Assembly: GCA_902773295.1 (NCBI GenBank)
Contig: CACYDT010000074.1
Coordinates: 1 to 49,496 of the forward strand
Direction: 5' to 3'
DNA: 49,496 bases
Source of the DNA: an uncultured Veillonellaceae bacterium
GTDB taxonomy: Bacteria > Bacillota > Negativicutes > Selenomonadales > Selenomonadaceae
Shown: piece by piece, positions 35,005-43,476 of the stretch
Numbering within the stretch: position 1 is the stretch's first letter
Layout: every line of letters begins with the position of its first letter
Notes under the pieces: generated by a model
Database searches by the model: none
What the model saw: the letters and a program-made list of their open reading frames with translations, nothing else
Told to the model about the DNA's origin: nothing
Program-made: the position numbers and the translations under genes

Positions 35005-35683
35005 AACCGTATACTCCTCTCGCCTCATCCCGGACGATATGCCCATCCTCGATAGCAATGACGCGGCGGCGCATCGTATCCACAATGGTCTTGTCATGGG
35101 TTGCCATGACAATGGTCGTTCCCGCCGCATTGATGCGCTGGAAGATGTCCATAATGTCCCAGGAAGTCTCCGGATCCAAATTTCCCGTAGGCTCATCGGC
35201 GATCACAATGGCCGGGTCATTCACAATGGCGCGGGCAATGGCCACCCTCTGCTGCTCGCCGCCGGAGAGCTGGGAGGGAAATGCCTTGTACTTCTCCCGA
35301 AGCCCCACCACGTCCAGAACGGCATTCACGCTGCGCTGGATGAGGCGCCTCGGAGCTTCGATGACCTCCATGGCAAACGCCACATTCTCGTACACCGTCT
35401 TGTCCGGCAACAGGCGGTAATCCTGGAATATCATCCCCAGACCCCGCCGCAGGTACGGGACATCGCTCTCCTTCATCTTCGCCACATCGCGCCCGTTCAC
35501 CTCCAGCACGCCGGAGGAAGGCAGCACCTCCCGCAGAAGCATGCGGATAAAGGTGGACTTCCCCGCGCCGCTGGCACCGACAATGAAAACGAACTCCCCT
35601 TTGACAATGTCGATACTCACATGATCCAGCGCCACCGTGCCGGTATCATCATATATCTTGGAAACATCCCTCATATGGATCAT
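34994..35683 (-). CDS. ftsE: Cell division ATP-binding protein FtsE
   Basis: A 229-residue ABC ATPase. Walker A is GASGAGKST (36-44), the signature is LSGGEQQR, and Walker B with the D-loop reads IVIADEPTGNLD. It drives FtsX. It is the first gene of ftsE-ftsX-M23-ctp and has its own promoter after the terminator of the preceding gene. Confidence 0.96.
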   Translation of the reverse strand: MIHMRDVSKIYDDTGTVALDHVSIDIVKGEFVFIVGASGAGKSTFIRMLLREVLPSSGVLEVNGRDVAKMKESDVPYLRRGLGMIFQDYRLLPDKTVYENVAFAMEVIEAPRRLIQRSVNAVLDVVGLREKYKAFPSQLSGGEQQRVAIARAIVNDPAIVIADEPTGNLDPETSWDIMDIFQRINAAGTTIVMATHDKTIVDTMRRRVIAIEDGHIVRDEARGVYGYEA

Positions 35684-35725
35684 AGGATGGAACTACCTCC
35701 TGTACAACAAAACAACACTATTTTT

Positions 35726-35755
35726 ATTGTACCACACAATCATGAAAATAAGCAA
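35726..35755 (-). promoter_or_regulatory. Putative ftsEX operon promoter
   Basis: TTGCTT (35750-35755) and TACAAT (35726-35731) are 18 bp apart on the minus strand, with TGG directly before the -10 making it extended. It lies between the upstream terminator and the ftsE ribosome site. Confidence 0.6.
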
Positions 35756-35764
35756 AAAAATCAA

Positions 35765-35816
35765 CAAAAAACGGCAGCAGGAACGCCCCACATCCGCAAG
35801 GAGCTTTCCTGCTGCC
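35765..35816 (-). terminator. Intrinsic terminator after paralogue B
   Basis: The arms GGCAGCAGGAA (35773-35783) and TTCCTGCTGCC (35806-35816) are followed on the minus strand by GTTTTTTG. It closes the csaB/GT41/phosphatase-superfamily transcript. Confidence 0.88.
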
Positions 35817-35827
35817 TGTCCGGTTTG

Positions 35828-37930
35828 TCAATCGTGTTCCAATGGCCACACATGGCCTTCGTTGTTGAAGGACTTCGTATGCTCACGAGCTATTTGAAGA
35901 AAATACTGGAGCAAAGTGTCATCCTTCACCTCTCTATGAGATCCATCCCGCAAGAGAATAGAAGTATTGACCTCTCTGAGATCTACCGTTCCATCAAATT
36001 CCACCGGCCGGACTGACTGCAAATGAAATTCATGCTCTTGGGTCCGGATACACAACTGGTACTCCTTCCCCGGGAAAATCGAATTGCTGATGACATATTC
36101 CCGTTCCTTTCCTCCAAAAATCCTGGGCAAATTTCCATCCACCCAATCCCCGACCTCAAATCCCACGACATGACCGAGCATGGGATAGATATCCAGGGAG
36201 CTGACCAACTCCTCTACAAACCCTGCCTGGGGAACCCCTGCTCCCCGCATCATCAATGCGGCTCCACCTTGCTTGTCACTGAATGTATAGGAAAAATCGT
36301 CATAAACCGATGTCCCATGGTCGGAATACAGCGTCACAAGATACTCATCCTCACGGTAGTGGCTCTCCAGATAATCAAACAAGACCCCTAAACTGCGATC
36401 CGAATTCCTGATCCCAGTCAGATTCGCATGCTCATAAAGAGGGACATGGGAAAGCCTGACACTTGCCTCCTTCGACATTGCACCGGGCAATAGATCCTTC
36501 AGTGAAAGATGCGTCTGCGTGGCAACAGGAACCTGATAATCACTCGCACGCCAAGGATGGGTGTCCGCTGCATGAACCATCAAAAACTGGTCGCATTCAC
36601 CAAATGCTTCCAGTTGCCGAATCACACGTTCCACACCTTCATGCACATGAGAAGAATAAGGAGCAACAAGCAAACGGTCATATCCTCTGGTCACCCCGTT
36701 GTAAACACCACAGCCATTCCCCATAAGGCTGGCACAGTAATACCCCAAATCCTTCATGCACTCAGATATGGTTTTGTATTTCTCATCCAGAACAACGCTG
36801 GCTGTTTCATTGAAAATCTGCGAATGTTGGAGATGCATGCCCGTTTCTATTGCCGCAAAGGCAGGATAGGTATATTCGGCAATAGAAAAGTGTTGATTGA
36901 ATATAATGCCTTTCTTGAAAAATCCAATAATATTGGGCACATCCAAAAAATTCCGCTCTTTTTCCTCTCCCCAACTCAATGCATCCAACAGAATGTTCAG
37001 CACCAATTTTTTCCGCTTTGGGCTGTGCCTCAAGAAAATCGGCTCTCCTATTACGAACGGCTGTTCCGAAGAAAATATCGTATTCCCCTGCAAACGGAAA
37101 AAACTGTACATCCCCTTTCCCAAGCGCCATTTCCCCTGTGCATCCGGTGCCTCAATCGAAACAATCTGTTTCGATTCTGTTCCCGCAACGGGAAGAATCA
37201 TATCTCCTTCGGCTTTTATGGCCACCTTGCCGGGTACCGACCTCGATTTCATAAAATCAAAGACAGTCCCCGCTCCACAGTGCCCCACCAGGCTCTCATT
37301 TCCTTTGTTTTCCTCCAGCAAGCAAGTTTTGCCTTCCAAATCCTCCTCTTCCGCATACGCCCCCACCCAATATGCATATGGCAACGATTCCTGCCTTCCC
37401 GGAACAAAGCCGCAAATATATTCACAGAAAGAAATACTCGGACGGATTTCCAGCCCATTCCCGCCCCAAAAAGCCTCATGAAGATGAAAAGGAGCATAAT
37501 GACCCACATCAAACGCCCGCGTGAGAACAGCAAGATATTCCTCCAAACGATCCCCCGGAATCTGGAATTGCAACGGCACTCCATAGTGATGCTTCAACAA
37601 CCCTTGGAAAAAAACGGTTTCCAAGGAGTTTCCCAGCATTTCATGGCATGTTACCAGCAGTTTCCATATCTCTGCGCTGGCCTTCCTTTTTCTATAGGCT
37701 TTTCGGATATATTCCAATGCCACATGATAATTCTTGTGAGCCATTGCATATTTTGCATAAAAGACATCAAACTTTTCCGACCACGGATAGAGACGATGGT
37801 ACTCAATCAATTCTTCCAAATACGCATCATCATACCGCCCGAGCTCAACCCCGCGCAAAAGATTCTCAAAATGGATCCTGCCTTTTGAACTTTGCTCAAA
37901 AAAACTGCCCGTCATTTGTTCTTCGTTCAT
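35828..37930 (-). CDS. Cytoplasmic alkaline-phosphatase-superfamily protein, paralogue B
   Basis: 700 residues, with no signal peptide or membrane segment. Residues 20-100 are TPR-like helices (YAKYAMAHKNYHVALEYIRK), 130-300 are beta-rich, and the superfamily domain starts near 305. Key residues are D316 (ILLDAL), T354 in AEYTYPAFAAIETG, D456 and H458 (ADTHPW), and D537-H538 (YSDHG), matching paralogue A one for one. The C-terminal blocks NLPRIFGGKEREYVISNSIF and IRTQEHEFHL are nearly the same in both. It overlaps the GT41 gene by four bases (ATGA), so the two are translationally coupled and probably work together. GAGAGGGGG precedes the ATG at 37930. The activity is unknown. Confidence 0.82.
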   Translation of the reverse strand: MNEEQMTGSFFEQSSKGRIHFENLLRGVELGRYDDAYLEELIEYHRLYPWSEKFDVFYAKYAMAHKNYHVALEYIRKAYRKRKASAEIWKLLVTCHEMLGNSLETVFFQGLLKHHYGVPLQFQIPGDRLEEYLAVLTRAFDVGHYAPFHLHEAFWGGNGLEIRPSISFCEYICGFVPGRQESLPYAYWVGAYAEEEDLEGKTCLLEENKGNESLVGHCGAGTVFDFMKSRSVPGKVAIKAEGDMILPVAGTESKQIVSIEAPDAQGKWRLGKGMYSFFRLQGNTIFSSEQPFVIGEPIFLRHSPKRKKLVLNILLDALSWGEEKERNFLDVPNIIGFFKKGIIFNQHFSIAEYTYPAFAAIETGMHLQHSQIFNETASVVLDEKYKTISECMKDLGYYCASLMGNGCGVYNGVTRGYDRLLVAPYSSHVHEGVERVIRQLEAFGECDQFLMVHAADTHPWRASDYQVPVATQTHLSLKDLLPGAMSKEASVRLSHVPLYEHANLTGIRNSDRSLGVLFDYLESHYREDEYLVTLYSDHGTSVYDDFSYTFSDKQGGAALMMRGAGVPQAGFVEELVSSLDIYPMLGHVVGFEVGDWVDGNLPRIFGGKEREYVISNSIFPGKEYQLCIRTQEHEFHLQSVRPVEFDGTVDLREVNTSILLRDGSHREVKDDTLLQYFLQIAREHTKSFNNEGHVWPLEHD

Positions 37931-39513
37931 CTGAATCCCCCTCTCGCCGCATAGGCTTTGATCCACAGCCGTTGGTAAAGCGCTTCCACATCCTTGGCAT
38001 AGGCCTCTGCATCCATAAGAGCAGACTGCTGCATCCTTCTTCGTAAATCCCCGTGCAGCATCCCGATGAGTTCCCTGTCCCCTGCCATCGCCACCGCCTT
38101 CCCTATATACTCATCATAAGACCCTGCTGCCATTTCCTCAAGCCCCAAGGTCTTCAGCACGCCATACCCGAAACGCGTTCCCAGGCGTTTCCCGAACAGG
38201 CTGACCACCGGCACCCCCATGTAAAGAGCCTCGCATGTCGTAACAAATCCCACATAGGGATAAGTATCCAGCGCAATGTCAAGATCTGCGTACTCCTTCA
38301 GGTACTCCCGCGAAAATCCCCGAAACTCGACCCTGGAAGCATCCAAGCCCAGCCGCCGGAACCGTTCCAGCGTATAGCCGATCCCCTCTTCGCTGTCAAA
38401 AAGCCGATGCTTCAGGACAAGACGGCTTTGGGGCACCTCCTGCAGAATCTTTGCCCATGCCAAAAGAATCTCATCCGTGACTTTGCTGAAATTGTTGAAG
38501 CAGCCAAATGTAATATAGCCGTTCTTTGCACATGGAGGAGCCACCGGTTCCGGCATATTGCGGAACGGGGTATAGCAAATCATGCTCCGCAGATCATGGA
38601 GCACCGTTTCCACAAAATACCCCCGGGGATTCTCCGCCTCCCCGCAACAATTCCTGTCTGCCCAAAAATATTCAATCGATTCCAGACCCGTACTATTCAC
38701 ATCCCCCAAGCCGGAAATCTGCACCGTCGCCGGATGGCTGGCCATCACGGCAAGATGATTGTCGCTGGTATGCCCGGAAAGGTCAAACAGGATGTCTATC
38801 TCATCCTGCCTGACCAATTCCGCAATTTCTTCATCTGAATTATTCGAAATTTCCCTCCACACTTCCACCTCTGCCCGCATCTTTTCCGTCATCCAATCTC
38901 CCCGGTTGCCTGCATAACAATACAGACAAAAGGCCGCCCTGTCATGTTCCCGCAAAAGCGCCCAAAGGAAGCAGGCCAATGGATGCTCCCGGAAATCACT
39001 GGACAAGTAGCCCACTCGAAGCCGTTCATGATGATAAAAGCGCAAGGGATAGGAAACCATATCCTCCACCAACAAGCGATACTCCCGATAGAGACACTGA
39101 TATTCCTCGCTGCTGTAATCCGAAACGGAATTAGCCGCAAACAAGGCATTGCTGCTCTCCCTGCGTTTTTTGGGCAGGGACGGTTCCCATCGAGAAGATT
39201 GCCGGAACGCCTCCACGGCCTTCCGGGCATTCCCCAGCATATGATAAGCTGCCCCAAGCAAGCTCCATGCATCCGCAGCGACCTTACGTTCCTCGATATC
39301 GGATACGTCCACGCTCCCCAGACAGTCCTGCAAGACACGGATTTCCGACAGGTACTGCCTCCGCTCGCGATAAACATACGCCAGCAGGAGATCCGCCCTG
39401 GGCCAACGGCAGACACCATCGCGCACCGCCAGGATTTTTTCCAGAGCCGCATCATATTCTTTTTTCCGAAAGGACAGGAGAGCTTCCCCGTACAGCCCAA
39501 GGATGTCCACCAT
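37927..39513 (-). CDS. TPR-containing GT41 (O-GlcNAc transferase-like) glycosyltransferase
   Basis: 528 residues. The N-terminal ~120 residues contain TPR-like helices (SLLGAAYHMLGNARKAVEAF). The remainder matches the SPINDLY/OGT catalytic region: RVGYLSSDFREHPLACFLWA, DILFDLSGHTSDNHLAVMASHPATVQIS, GCFNNFSKVTDEILLAWAKIL, and DIALDTYPYVGFVTTCEALYMGVPVV. Such enzymes put sugars on Ser/Thr of proteins in the cytoplasm, for example on flagellins or adhesins. The target here is unknown. GGAGGGGG precedes the ATG at 39513. It is coupled to paralogue B downstream and follows csaB by 24 bases. Confidence 0.88.
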   Translation of the reverse strand: MVDILGLYGEALLSFRKKEYDAALEKILAVRDGVCRWPRADLLLAYVYRERRQYLSEIRVLQDCLGSVDVSDIEERKVAADAWSLLGAAYHMLGNARKAVEAFRQSSRWEPSLPKKRRESSNALFAANSVSDYSSEEYQCLYREYRLLVEDMVSYPLRFYHHERLRVGYLSSDFREHPLACFLWALLREHDRAAFCLYCYAGNRGDWMTEKMRAEVEVWREISNNSDEEIAELVRQDEIDILFDLSGHTSDNHLAVMASHPATVQISGLGDVNSTGLESIEYFWADRNCCGEAENPRGYFVETVLHDLRSMICYTPFRNMPEPVAPPCAKNGYITFGCFNNFSKVTDEILLAWAKILQEVPQSRLVLKHRLFDSEEGIGYTLERFRRLGLDASRVEFRGFSREYLKEYADLDIALDTYPYVGFVTTCEALYMGVPVVSLFGKRLGTRFGYGVLKTLGLEEMAAGSYDEYIGKAVAMAGDRELIGMLHGDLRRRMQQSALMDAEAYAKDVEALYQRLWIKAYAARGGFR

Positions 39514-39537
39514 TGCAATCCCCCTCCGACTCATCTG

Positions 39538-40635
39538 TCAACGGTTACGCCCCATCGCCTCCATAGCCAGTTCCCCATTGCGGACAGCCAGCCGCCTGAG
39601 CTCGGAGAGCAAGGGAGCATTCTTCTTCCGGAAGGATTCCTTGCCGTTCCACTTATGCCGGATCTCCGCCATAAGTTCTTCCACCGTGATATCCTGCAAA
39701 TTTCCCACCACCCGATCGCCAATGGAATCCATAAACCTCCCAATCTTCGGATCATAGGACACACCAATCATGGGAACTCCCATGACCCCTGCGAAAATCA
39801 GGGCATGGAGGCGTATGCTCACCATGAGGTCCATGCAGCCCACAAGGGAAAGGAGCTCGCTCGTCGTATACTCGTCCTCCAGCACCGTACAGCTCTCCTG
39901 TGCCATGGCCGCAATCGCTTCCGCCGCCTTCACATCCTCCGGATACTGCATGGGAAGGAACACCACTCTGGCATCCAGTTCCCGTACAATCGCATCCACG
40001 GCTCCCGCCAGGACTTCCTTGTAGTGCATCCACCCGCGCCACTCCCGGACGGAAATGCCCACCGTAGGCTTTGCTCCATCCGCATGGTACTTTTTCAGGA
40101 TAGAATGCCCCGCCTCGCGCCCCACGGGATTGATAGCAAGCACAGGGTCTGCCGTGCACTCGATATGAGGCGAATGGATATGCAGGCTCTCCAGCTCCTC
40201 CAGAGAACCGTGATCCCGCACTGTGATGACATCCACATGGTTGCCCAGCCAGCTCATCATGCGACGCGCAAAGCTGCCATAGATGGGGCCGATTCCCTGG
40301 GCATAGAGCATCACCGGCGTCCCCAGCACATGAGCCCAAAAGATGATCCCCATATAATAATAGAGGCTCCGCCCGCTCGTGACGTTCTGCAGAAGGCTGC
40401 CGCCACCGCTGATCAGGAGATCCGCCTTCCGCAGGACGCAGAGAATCCCCGGCATATCCAGCCAAGAAACCGCCTCCACCCCATGACGTCTTCTCGTGTC
40501 CTCCGGATCCGACGAAATGACCGTGATATTCAATTTTGGGTCAAGCTCGGACAGAACCTCCAGCATGGCGGCGAGCATTGCCTCGTCGCCGCCATTCCTT
40601 GAGCCGTAATATCCGGAAACCACAAGATTATGCAT
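39538..40635 (-). CDS. csaB: Polysaccharide pyruvyl transferase CsaB
   Basis: A 365-residue member of the pyruvyl transferase family, which adds ketal pyruvate to cell-wall polymers. Typical segments are VVSGYYGSRNGGDEAML, DLLISGGGSLLQNVTS, VMLYAQGIGPI, and SIRLHALIFAGVMGVP. In Bacillus, pyruvylated secondary polymer anchors SLH-domain proteins. Negativicutes instead tether SLH proteins to polyamine-decorated peptidoglycan, so the polymer modified here is an open question. It follows the DUF5693 gene by 13 bases, an association seen in other Firmicutes. Confidence 0.92.
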   Translation of the reverse strand: MHNLVVSGYYGSRNGGDEAMLAAMLEVLSELDPKLNITVISSDPEDTRRRHGVEAVSWLDMPGILCVLRKADLLISGGGSLLQNVTSGRSLYYYMGIIFWAHVLGTPVMLYAQGIGPIYGSFARRMMSWLGNHVDVITVRDHGSLEELESLHIHSPHIECTADPVLAINPVGREAGHSILKKYHADGAKPTVGISVREWRGWMHYKEVLAGAVDAIVRELDARVVFLPMQYPEDVKAAEAIAAMAQESCTVLEDEYTTSELLSLVGCMDLMVSIRLHALIFAGVMGVPMIGVSYDPKIGRFMDSIGDRVVGNLQDITVEELMAEIRHKWNGKESFRKKNAPLLSELRRLAVRNGELAMEAMGRNR

Positions 40636-40648
40636 GAATCAAACTCCT

Positions 40649-42706
40649 TCAGTTCCCCATCCTGCTCTTTGCCGCAGAAAGAAGGGTCTGCCAGAACTGA
40701 ACCAGCGCCATGGCAATCGCACCGACTCCCGCTCCCAGCACAATGCCTCCGATGCCGCGCATGAAAGACATATAGACCGGCGTCCGCATGTGGGCAAAGG
40801 TCTCCACCATGGAACCCTGGCCGATGGTCGCCACAATGACCAACAGGAAGAACACCATCGTCGGCCACTTGCGCTGCCATGCCATGGCCGCCAGCATGAA
40901 GGCCGGATGGCCAATCAAAAGCTCCTTTGAGCGCGGGCGCGCATAAAAGAGCTGCTCCAAAAAGGCGCGGAACCGGAGCTCCGCAGAGGATACGGGCATT
41001 CCGAGGTTATGCCCGCTCCGGGCGATGAACACAATGCCCGCCAGAAGCACGCAACCCATGCCAATGAGGGTCTTCACTTTCACGGGCGTATCGAGAATCC
41101 GGCGAAGCTGATCTGCCATCCCTGTCGTGTCATCGAATTTCCCATCAAAGATATCAAAACGCTGCAGGAAAGCGAGCGCCACCAGAACCAACGGCAGGAC
41201 AAAGGTCAGCTTGATGCCGCGGTAAATGTTGAACTCCAGGAAGTATTCCGTATCCGAAAGAGCACCCGAAAGATATGCCGCACCTACATAGGACATCGCG
41301 CCTGCCACGAAAAGCGCAAGCGCAGCCGTCACCATGAGCTTCGGCAAGGAAAGCCTCACCTCATTCCGGAAGGAGCGCACACGATCCAGCTGCCAGATAA
41401 CCGCCAAAGCCGGAAAGAGATTCGCACCGGCAAAAGCCGCCAAAAGCCGAAGCTTGCTCCCTGCGCCCATAAGCACCGGAACCGCCGCCAGCACAGCGAT
41501 CGCCGCAAACAAAAGATACTGTTGCTTCGGCCTGGCATTGAGCTTCGGAAAAACCAGAGACAGATACAGCACCCCTGCGGCAACAGCCCCCACCATCACA
41601 AGCGCCCGCAAGCACCGATCGGGATAATACTCCCGGAATGCAGAGGCAGGTCCAAGCGTGAACCCGCGTTCCTTCAAGATTTCCGCAGTTGCCCGGAAAT
41701 ACTTCATATTCGTTTCCAAGAGGCTCATATCAGGGGATGGACTCTCAATGATGCGCAGAAGGTCAATGCGGATATTGCGTTCCTGGTCAGTATTCGCCCA
41801 GCGCTCCACCGCAGTATCCATCTTGATCTTTGCCATCTCGTCCTTCGGGATGCTGTAGAGTCTCGCCACATGATCATAGCCGATGCCCTTGGCGATCTCA
41901 TTCATCCCTTCCTGCTGATAGAATTGCAGCTGGGACGGTGCCTCGATGAGCCCGAGCGTCATATCTCTCGCTTTCATCTCATCAATGGTCGCCTGCAGGG
42001 ACTTTGTCGCCCCCAGGGACTGCTTCCCGGCAAAAACCACCTCGGAAACCCGGATGCCTTCCAGCCGATCGAACACAGCTTTGACATCCGCTTCCGTGCA
42101 TCCCTCGTAATTGCTGGGACGAGCGATGACATAGAAGCCTGCCGCATTCACGGCCTTCATCTCATCCGTGGGCAAACCGAGGTTCATCTTCAGGAAGGTC
42201 TCATAATGCGCCTTGACAGCCAGAACCTCCCTGCCCCCCAGGTCATGGGAGACCACCCGCTCCTTGCCGAGCCGCCGCAGAAGATCCTCCTTGACTTCCC
42301 GGAAGACCCGGGAATCCTCTCCCGTCACATAGACCTCCGTGCCCTTGACATTCCCTGCCGCCACAAAATCGCGCCAGACAGGATCCGTCAGCGCTCCGCT
42401 CCGGTAATTGGCCAGAAGCTCACTGCCGGGCACAGCCGATGCCTTGCCATTCTCATTGAATTTCTTGAATGTCGTCTCATAAACGGCCAAAGAGGTAAAA
42501 CCGGCTTCCTTCGCCTGGGCCAGAACTTCCTGCACCGGCAGTCCTTCGCGGTCTGCCAGTTCCTGAAGCCCCTCGTAATCAATGGCCATATCCACCTGAT
42601 GGTTCTGCACCTCTACCTCATGGCGCTGGAAGCAGATTGCCAATGACGCGATCAAGCCAAGGACAATAAAGGCAATGAGCCACCGATTGTATTTGAAACC
42701 CTTCAT
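40649..42706 (-). CDS. DUF5693-family polytopic membrane protein
   Basis: 685 residues. One N-terminal membrane helix (about 8-25) is followed by an extracytoplasmic domain of about 350 residues (for example QNHQVDMAIDYEGLQELADR and VIARPSNYEGCTEADVKAVF). About eight further hydrophobic segments fill the C-terminal half. It belongs to the DUF5693 family, with no known activity. Its constant partner csaB suggests a part in transport or display of a pyruvylated wall polymer; this is inference. Confidence 0.85.
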   Translation of the reverse strand: MKGFKYNRWLIAFIVLGLIASLAICFQRHEVEVQNHQVDMAIDYEGLQELADREGLPVQEVLAQAKEAGFTSLAVYETTFKKFNENGKASAVPGSELLANYRSGALTDPVWRDFVAAGNVKGTEVYVTGEDSRVFREVKEDLLRRLGKERVVSHDLGGREVLAVKAHYETFLKMNLGLPTDEMKAVNAAGFYVIARPSNYEGCTEADVKAVFDRLEGIRVSEVVFAGKQSLGATKSLQATIDEMKARDMTLGLIEAPSQLQFYQQEGMNEIAKGIGYDHVARLYSIPKDEMAKIKMDTAVERWANTDQERNIRIDLLRIIESPSPDMSLLETNMKYFRATAEILKERGFTLGPASAFREYYPDRCLRALVMVGAVAAGVLYLSLVFPKLNARPKQQYLLFAAIAVLAAVPVLMGAGSKLRLLAAFAGANLFPALAVIWQLDRVRSFRNEVRLSLPKLMVTAALALFVAGAMSYVGAAYLSGALSDTEYFLEFNIYRGIKLTFVLPLVLVALAFLQRFDIFDGKFDDTTGMADQLRRILDTPVKVKTLIGMGCVLLAGIVFIARSGHNLGMPVSSAELRFRAFLEQLFYARPRSKELLIGHPAFMLAAMAWQRKWPTMVFFLLVIVATIGQGSMVETFAHMRTPVYMSFMRGIGGIVLGAGVGAIAMALVQFWQTLLSAAKSRMGN

Positions 42707-42718
42707 TTATTCAGCCAC

Positions 42719-43402
42719 CTATCTCCCTGCCGTTATGAGCACCTTGCCATCCTGCATTTCCACGCTTTCGAACTTCGCCCCCAAAGGAAGCTTGTCCGGC
42801 TTCACGATCTGGATATCCCCAAAAAAGTTGTCCAGGCTGAGCTTCCCCGGAAAGGCATTCCTGGCCCGAAGATGGCTCATGCGGAAATACAGGGAACCAT
42901 CCTCCTCCAGCACCACCCCGGTCATCTCCACATCAGCCATGCGGCCGAAAACCTTGATGCCCGCAGTCACCAGAATCTCCTTTGGCGTGATCTTCACCTG
43001 GACGTTCTCCAGCTTCTCCACCCGACGGCTGATGAGTTCCTTGAGGTTGAGTTCCGTGACAATCCCCTTGAGTTTCAGGCTTTTCGCCGACTGAATCTCC
43101 AGCACATCCTCTTTCAGGAGCTGGAGCATATCAATCTGCACACCCTCCGCCGTGGCAATCAGCTCCGCCACATAGACTTCTCCCAGCTTTGCCGAATGGG
43201 TGATCACCTGAAGGTCATCCACCCGCCCGCAAGCCACCAGAAGGTTCGGCGTGGAAGACAGGGACACCACCACATCATGGGTGGCCAGACGATCCGAAAG
43301 GCGCGTCTTCAACGTGGAAGACACCAGTCCCGGCAGGATAAATTCGCCAAACATGATTAATATTATGAAGAGAACGGCTAAAATAGTCAAGCCTTTTCGC
43401 AA
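42719..43402 (-). CDS. DUF2993 / LmeA-like envelope lipid-binding protein
   Basis: A 227-residue protein with an N-terminal membrane anchor (KGLTILAVLFIILIMFGEFI) and an extracytoplasmic BPI/LmeA-like beta-rich domain of the DUF2993 type. LmeA of mycobacteria binds phospholipids and affects envelope glycan maturation. The start is TTG at 43402, chosen because a full GGAGGTGAT ribosome site lies seven bases before it; no ATG nearby fits. It follows the prfB terminator and precedes the DUF5693-csaB genes. Confidence 0.82.
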   Translation of the reverse strand: MRKGLTILAVLFIILIMFGEFILPGLVSSTLKTRLSDRLATHDVVVSLSSTPNLLVACGRVDDLQVITHSAKLGEVYVAELIATAEGVQIDMLQLLKEDVLEIQSAKSLKLKGIVTELNLKELISRRVEKLENVQVKITPKEILVTAGIKVFGRMADVEMTGVVLEEDGSLYFRMSHLRARNAFPGKLSLDNFFGDIQIVKPDKLPLGAKFESVEMQDGKVLITAGR

Positions 43403-43417
43403 AATATCACCTCCATG

Positions 43418-43469
43418 AAAACAGCCCGCCGCAAGGAACCATGCAGAAGTAAAGTTCCTTGGACAGGCT
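43418..43469 (-). terminator. Terminator-like hairpin after prfB
   Basis: A perfect inner stem CAAGGAAC/GTTCCTTG plus outer AGCCTG/CGGGCT pairing is followed on the minus strand by GTTTTC. The U-tract is short, so partial read-through into the DUF2993 gene is possible. Confidence 0.65.
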
Positions 43470-43476
43470 ATCGACA

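Noticed and set aside
35888-35900. Third copy of the 26-bp motif (ATGCTCACGAGC)
   Set aside because: Only the core matches and it lies within coding sequence of paralogue B, where it encodes AREH. Flanks differ completely.
27839-37930. Formylglycine-dependent sulfatases
   Set aside because: Neither paralogue has the C/S-x-P-S-R motif; the equivalent place is T-Y-P in an LTA-synthase/phosphatase-like context.
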